From the NCBI RefSeq assembly GCF_014236655.1, contig NZ_JACMYG010000016.1, positions 1 through 64,000 of the forward strand: a stretch of DNA of 64,000 bases, written 5' to 3'. The notes below the pieces were generated by a model. It was not told the DNA's origin. It worked only from the letters and a program-made list of their open reading frames with translations, and made no database searches. This document shows, one piece after another, positions 59,913-64,000 of the stretch (within the stretch, counting starts at the first letter, position 1; the number at the start of each line of letters is the position of its first letter). The DNA is from Pseudomonas kielensis (GTDB lineage: Bacteria > Pseudomonadota > Gammaproteobacteria > Pseudomonadales > Pseudomonadaceae). A program made the position numbers and the translations under genes.

Positions 59913-61685
59913 ATGCCCGAATTCAACGCCCCGTTGCGCGACATGCGCTTTGTCCTGCATGAAGTGTTCGACGCCCAGGCCTTGTGGGCGCGCCTGCCGG
60001 CTTTGGCCGAGACGGTCGACGCCGCCACCGCCGATGCCATTCTCGAGGAGGCGGCCAAAGTCACCGGCCAACTGATCGCCCCGCTGAATCGCAGTGGCGA
60101 CGAACAAGGTGCCCAGTGGCACGACGGCCAGGTCAGCACCCCCGAAGGGTTCCAGCAGGCCTACGCCACCTACATCGAAGGCGGCTGGGTCGGCCTGTCC
60201 GGCAACCCCGAGTTCGGCGGCATGGGCATGCCCAAGATGCTCGCCGTGCAGTTCGAGGAAATGCTCTACGCCGCCAACTCCAGCTTCGCCCTGTATTCCG
60301 CCCTGAGCTCCGGGGCCTGCCTGGCCCTGGATGCCCACGCCAGCGACACCCTCAAACGCCTCTATCTGCCGCCCATGTATGAAGGCCGCTGGGCCGGCTC
60401 CATGTGCCTGACCGAAGCCCATGCCGGCACCGACCTGGGGATTGTCCGCAGCCGTGCCGAACCCCAGGCCGATGGCAGCTACCGGATCAGCGGCAGCAAG
60501 ATCTTCATCACCGGGGGCGACCAGGACCTGACCGAAAACATCATCCACCTGGTCCTGGCCAAGCTGCCGGATGCACCACCCGGTCCCAAGGGGCTCTCGC
60601 TGTTTGTGGTGCCCAAGGTGCTGGTCAACCCGGACGGCTCCCTCGGCGCGGCCAACGCGGTGAGCTGTGGTTCGATCGAACACAAGATGGGCATCAAGGC
60701 CTCGGCCACCTGCGTGATCAACTTCGACGGCGCCAGCGCCTGGCTGGTAGGCGAAGCCAACAAGGGCCTCGCGGCGATGTTCACCATGATGAACTACGAG
60801 CGTCTGTCCGTCGGTATCCAGGGCATCGGCTGCGCCGCAGCCTCGTACCAGAACGCCGTGGCCTACGCCCGTGACCGCCTGCAGGGTCGGGCAGCCAACG
60901 GTGCCAGCGCCCCAGACAAGGTTGCCGACCCGATCATCGTCCACCCCGATGTGCGGCGCATGCTGCTGAGCATCAAGGCCATGACCGAAGGCGGCCGGGC
61001 ATTCGCCAGTTATGTCGGGCAACAGCTGGACCTGGCGAAGTTCTCCCCCGACGCAGCCGAACAGGATCGCGCCCAGGCCCTGGTGGCCCTGCTGACACCC
61101 GTGGCCAAGGCGTTCTTCACCGACACCGGCCTGGAAAGCTGTATCCACGGCCAGCAAGTGTTTGGCGGCCATGGCTACATCCGGGAATGGGGCCAGGAGC
61201 AACTGGTGCGAGACGTGCGCATCGCGCAGATCTACGAAGGCACCAATGGCATCCAGGCCCTGGACCTGCTCGGGCGCAAGGTGCTGGCCGATGGCGGCGT
61301 GACGTTGCGCCTGTTTACCGGCGAAATCCACCAGTTCGCCCAACAGCCCGATGCGCCCTACCGCGCGCAATTGATTGAGGCGGCGCACCGTCTGGAGGAC
61401 CTCAGCGACTGGCTGGAAGACCAGGCCGCGAACGATCGCAACGAAATCGGCGCAGCCTCGGTGGAGTACCTGCACCTGTTCGGTTATGTCGCCTACGCCT
61501 GGCTCTGGGCACGCATGGCCCAGGTGGCCAAACACAAGCTGCAGGACGATCCCGAGTTCTACGGCGCGAAACTGGCCACCGCCAAGTTCTACATGCAGCG
61601 CCTGTTGCCCAGGGTGCTGGGCCTGGAGCAAGCGATTCGCGCCGGCAGCCAGCCGCTGTTCGAGCTCAGCGCCGAACAGTTCTGA
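59913..61685 (+). CDS. acyl-CoA dehydrogenase, DmdC/long-form family
   Basis: A 590-residue flavoprotein dehydrogenase longer than the usual ~380 residues, with an N-terminal extra helix region and an additional C-terminal domain of the DmdC class (3-methylthiopropanoyl-CoA dehydrogenase family). FAD-binding motifs CLTEAHAGTDLGIVRSRAEP and ITGGDQDLTEN are clear, and the catalytic base lies in YEGTNGIQALDLLGRKV. ATG at 59913 is taken, as upstream sequence codes for the synthetase in another frame. With that synthetase it should activate and desaturate one acid; the exact acid is unproven. Confidence 0.9.
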   Translation: MPEFNAPLRDMRFVLHEVFDAQALWARLPALAETVDAATADAILEEAAKVTGQLIAPLNRSGDEQGAQWHDGQVSTPEGFQQAYATYIEGGWVGLSGNPEFGGMGMPKMLAVQFEEMLYAANSSFALYSALSSGACLALDAHASDTLKRLYLPPMYEGRWAGSMCLTEAHAGTDLGIVRSRAEPQADGSYRISGSKIFITGGDQDLTENIIHLVLAKLPDAPPGPKGLSLFVVPKVLVNPDGSLGAANAVSCGSIEHKMGIKASATCVINFDGASAWLVGEANKGLAAMFTMMNYERLSVGIQGIGCAAASYQNAVAYARDRLQGRAANGASAPDKVADPIIVHPDVRRMLLSIKAMTEGGRAFASYVGQQLDLAKFSPDAAEQDRAQALVALLTPVAKAFFTDTGLESCIHGQQVFGGHGYIREWGQEQLVRDVRIAQIYEGTNGIQALDLLGRKVLADGGVTLRLFTGEIHQFAQQPDAPYRAQLIEAAHRLEDLSDWLEDQAANDRNEIGAASVEYLHLFGYVAYAWLWARMAQVAKHKLQDDPEFYGAKLATAKFYMQRLLPRVLGLEQAIRAGSQPLFELSAEQF

Positions 61686-61948
61686 GGCCCTGCCCTCGCC
61701 TTGAGCCGGGCCCGGTCGCGGGGGACAGCTGAGGTGCGGATGCTTTGCTGAAGCGGGTGGCGGTGAACTGGCCGTTGCTCGCTCGCAGGACATGGCCGCT
61801 GTCCTGGTACTGCGCCGAAACCAGGTAGTTCACCCCGCCCTCACCATGGGGGCTTGAGTTCCTCAGGCGTGTCGGTGAAGCCCTGAGCCCCTGCGTTGCC
61901 GGGAAGTTTGGCTATGCTTGGCTGACACTCACCGGTGACGAGGGATGT

Positions 61949-62167
61949 ATGGACGATCCAGTCGACAACAAGCCCCCCAGCTTCTGGCAGATGCTGCACA
62001 GCGTGATGGCGGCGGCCTTTGGCGTACAAAGCGGGAAGAACCGCGCCCGCGACTTTACCCACGGCAAGCCGAGTCATTTTGTGCTGTTGGGGATTGTGTT
62101 CACGGCGGTGTTTGCCCTGACGCTGTTTGCCATCGTCAAGCTGGTGGTGTATCTGGCCGGGGTCTAG
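61949..62167 (+). CDS. DUF2970 small membrane protein
   Basis: A 72-residue protein of family DUF2970. The conserved WQMLHSVMAAAFGVQSGKNRARDF segment is followed by a single transmembrane helix (residues ~47-70). The function is unknown. Its ATG has GAGGGA upstream. It is convergent with the downstream binding-protein gene, separated by 8 bp. The 263 bp before it hold no feature I can support. Confidence 0.82.
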   Translation: MDDPVDNKPPSFWQMLHSVMAAAFGVQSGKNRARDFTHGKPSHFVLLGIVFTAVFALTLFAIVKLVVYLAGV

Positions 62168-62175
62168 CAGGCGGT

Positions 62176-63261
62176 TCAGCGCATCAGGATCTGCAGGCTG
62201 AACGGATAGCGGTAGCTGGTTGGACGGCCCTTGGCCGACAGACTGCGGAAATTCACCCCGTAACCCTGGCTGTCGCGCAGCGCCAGCAGGCGCCGGGCCT
62301 GATCACGGTTGATCAACTGCAACAGCGGCACTTGCCGGTCGCGCCCGCCGTACTGTTCGACGGCCACGCCCTGGTCATAGTCATGCAACTGCACCAGGGC
62401 CCAGCCGCCGAGGCTGAAATGGCCGCCCACCAACACGCTCAAGCGCCCGTCCACCAACGCCTGCAACACCGCCGGCGAGGTATTGACCGCGCTGAACAAG
62501 GCGCCCTTGCCCGGTTGTCCACCCAGCTCCTCGTAGGCCTGCATGGCGCCGAAGGCCATTTCGTCATTGGCGGACCAGATCAGCGACACCCTGGGGTAAC
62601 GCTTGAACAACTGGGTGGCCTGCTCATGGGCGCGCTCGCGGTTCCAGGCGCCATAGACCATCTGTCGCAATTGCACCTCGGGGTGCTCACGCAGCGCACG
62701 TTGCATGCCTTTTTCCCGCAACTGCGCGGCCGGGGTGATCTTCAACCCGGAAAACGCCAGCAACTCCAGCTTCTGGCCGGGGGCGACGGGCGGATGTTGG
62801 CGGATCAGCTCCTTGAGCATCAGGTAGCCGCCCTCCTCGTCGTTGGGCACCAGGCTGCCGAGCCAGTCAGGGTATTTTTCCCGCGCATCGCCCAGTAACG
62901 CCAGTTGGTCGGCGGTCAGGGCATTGTTGACCATGAACAGCTTGACCCCGCTGCCTTGGGACAGACGCAGGATTTGCGGGGCGACATACTGCTCGTTGAC
63001 GAACACCAGGTAATCCGGGCGGTTGGGCCCCAGCAGCACTTCGCGTGCCTGCTCGATGGTGGTTTGCGCCACGCGCTGGGAATAACGGACCTGCAGGTCC
63101 ATGCCCAGATCGCGAGCAGCGGCCTGCATGAATTGGGTGTAGCTGACCCAGAACACTTCCGTGGTGGTTCCCGGATTGAGGAATACCACCGACGCCGCTT
63201 GCGCACCCGGTCCGAAGACCGCGCAAAGCGTCAGCAAAATCCCCCACACGAACCTGAACAT
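62176..63261 (-). CDS. periplasmic sugar-binding-like protein (orphan)
   Basis: A 361-residue class I (LacI-like) periplasmic binding protein. Signal peptide at residues 1-22 (GILLTLCAVFGPGAQA). The lobes show VVFLNPGTTTEVFWVSYTQFMQAAARDLGM and SLIWSANDEMAFGAMQAYEELG, typical of ribose/autoinducer-type binders. No permease or ATPase gene lies beside it. In related bacteria such orphans often present a signal to a membrane sensor rather than feed transport; here the partner is not in the window. Confidence 0.82.
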   Translation of the reverse strand: MFRFVWGILLTLCAVFGPGAQAASVVFLNPGTTTEVFWVSYTQFMQAAARDLGMDLQVRYSQRVAQTTIEQAREVLLGPNRPDYLVFVNEQYVAPQILRLSQGSGVKLFMVNNALTADQLALLGDAREKYPDWLGSLVPNDEEGGYLMLKELIRQHPPVAPGQKLELLAFSGLKITPAAQLREKGMQRALREHPEVQLRQMVYGAWNRERAHEQATQLFKRYPRVSLIWSANDEMAFGAMQAYEELGGQPGKGALFSAVNTSPAVLQALVDGRLSVLVGGHFSLGGWALVQLHDYDQGVAVEQYGGRDRQVPLLQLINRDQARRLLALRDSQGYGVNFRSLSAKGRPTSYRYPFSLQILMR

Positions 63262-63375
63262 TAAACAACCGAGCCCCGAAAATTAGCCGCGCATTATAGC
63301 CGGCCACTGGCTGGTACATCGCGGTTAATTAACGTTTCGTCCGACAATCAGCGAATCAGGGCCCGGTCACGGGGT

Positions 63376-63489
63376 TTACTGATGGCTGACCCAGTACACG
63401 GCAGTAGCCACTACCAGGATGATCAGGAACAGAATCGCCCACGCATCGACGCTGCTATCGCTTTTGCCTGCTTTGGTCGGATTGCTCAT
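63376..63489 (-). CDS. 37-residue single-helix membrane protein
   Basis: A tiny protein: a hydrophilic N-terminus (MSNPTKAGKSDSSVDA) followed by one transmembrane helix (WAILFLIILVVATAVYWV) ending SHQ. ATG at 63489 with GAGG 7 nt upstream marks the start, although the frame remains open upstream. Small conserved proteins of this form are frequent in pseudomonads; no function is known. Confidence 0.7.
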   Translation of the reverse strand: MSNPTKAGKSDSSVDAWAILFLIILVVATAVYWVSHQ

Positions 63490-63782
63490 TGCATCGCCTC
63501 TTGTCGGTTTTATCGGTGATTGCATGAAGTCTCGATCACAGTTAAGTCGAGGATTGCCCATACGACAAATAAGGGTAAGGCAATAATCAGTCTCATTAGT
63601 CGATTTGGTTCTTTACATATACTCAAACATCACTTTTGCGCATAAACGCAAACTGGTATCTTGCCCCGGCTCCGTGGGGAGTGCGCGGCCGTGCGCGCAG
63701 AATTGCCAAGGCATTTTCGGAACTCAGCGAGCGAGAAACGCCGCGATTTTCCGAGGGGCCCAAGCCTGAGAACAGGACTTAT

Positions 63783-64000
63783 ATGTACGTATACGACGAG
63801 TACGATCAGCGGATCATCGAGGACCGCGTCAAGCAGTTCCGTGATCAGACCCGACGCTATCTGGCAGGCGAGCTGAGCGAAGAAGAATTCCGCCCCCTGC
63901 GCCTGCAAAATGGCCTTTATATCCAGCGCTTCGCCCCGATGCTGCGGGTTGCCGTGCCTTATGGCCAACTGACTTCGCGGCAGACGCGAATGATGGCCAA
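63783..64000 (+). CDS. cysI: sulfite reductase hemoprotein subunit, 5' end (CysI)
   Basis: Only the first 72 codons are in the window; the frame is open to the edge. The sequence MYVYDEYDQRIIEDRVKQFR and the following LQNGLYIQRFAPMLRVAVPYG match the N-terminus of the Pseudomonas assimilatory nitrite/sulfite reductase CysI (PA1838 type, from memory). The product reduces sulfite to sulfide with a sirohaem-[4Fe-4S] centre; the N-terminal part seen here begins the first ferredoxin-like half. ATG at 63783 has AGGA upstream. Confidence 0.85.
   Translation, partial: MYVYDEYDQRIIEDRVKQFRDQTRRYLAGELSEEEFRPLRLQNGLYIQRFAPMLRVAVPYGQLTSRQTRMMA

Noticed and set aside
61686..61948. Minus-strand reading with a protein-like stretch (GGVNYLVSAQYQDSGHV) between the acyl-CoA dehydrogenase and the DUF2970 gene
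   Set aside because: It has no start codon with a ribosome-binding site and no family I recognise; a decayed gene is possible but cannot be supported.

Overview
This window reads as chromosomal DNA of a Pseudomonas of the P. fluorescens/P. putida type. The evidence is high GC with strongly GC-ending codons, Pseudomonas REP elements, three copies of a dispersed ~110-140 bp intergenic repeat, a GTG-started acnB, a complete six-gene Mrp antiporter operon with fused subunits A and B, miaE, a BfiS/BfiR-like two-component pair next to fatty-acyl genes, and the start of a Pseudomonas-type cysI at the right edge. I see no prophage, insertion sequence, CRISPR array, rRNA or tRNA.

Layout. 0-8.5 kb: a LuxR-type regulator, then an RpiR-family regulator followed by a VanX/DdpX dipeptidase and a full dipeptide ABC transporter (ddpXABCDF-like), which looks like a D-Ala-D-Ala or peptidoglycan-peptide salvage operon. 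8.5-16.5 kb: envelope and stress genes (BON protein, MXKDX-repeat protein, a Tat-exported molybdopterin oxidoreductase with its cytochrome b, a thioesterase, a MipA-like porin, an RstAB-like two-component system, miaE, and a universal stress protein with a well-placed ANR/FNR box). 16.5-23 kb: a DUF1289 protein, acnB behind a long structured leader, a SulP anion transporter and an SdaC-type amino-acid permease.

23-28.6 kb: a 2-hydroxyacid dehydrogenase, a phosphotransferase/SDR pair, and a cupin-XRE regulator followed by an FAD/NAD(P)-binding protein. 29-35 kb: mrpABCDEFG-type Na+(K+)/H+ antiporter operon with start/stop overlaps throughout. 35-40 kb: small genes (DUF3995 protein, orphan ProX-like binding protein, several unrecognised small proteins, a DksA paralogue with a degenerate zinc site, a GST). 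40.5-44.1 kb: a cobalamin riboswitch followed by a BtuB-like receptor, a [2Fe-2S] ferredoxin-like protein and a BtuF-like binding protein.

44-50.3 kb: an AdrA/DgcC-like diguanylate cyclase, a Baeyer-Villiger-type monooxygenase with an alpha/beta hydrolase, a 2-oxoadipate dioxygenase/decarboxylase (HglS) with its known metal and substrate residues in register, and an exported protein of unknown function. 50.4-54.7 kb: an ATPase/FtsX-like permease/CrtC-like lipoprotein operon resembling AttEFGH-type exporters. 55-61.7 kb: the BfiSR-like pair divergent from an acyl-CoA synthetase and a DmdC-type acyl-CoA dehydrogenase, with a strong palindrome between them. 62-64 kb: a small DUF2970 protein, an orphan periplasmic sugar-binding-like protein, a 37-residue membrane protein and the 5' end of cysI.

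No single spectacular unknown system is obvious. The best leads are a nested long-range hairpin leader before acnB, a strong intrinsic terminator immediately upstream of the SulP ribosome-binding site, the dispersed repeat that twice sits 11-13 nt after a stop codon, a cluster of inverted repeats at 49.4-49.55 kb, and several promoter-positioned palindromes next to regulators.
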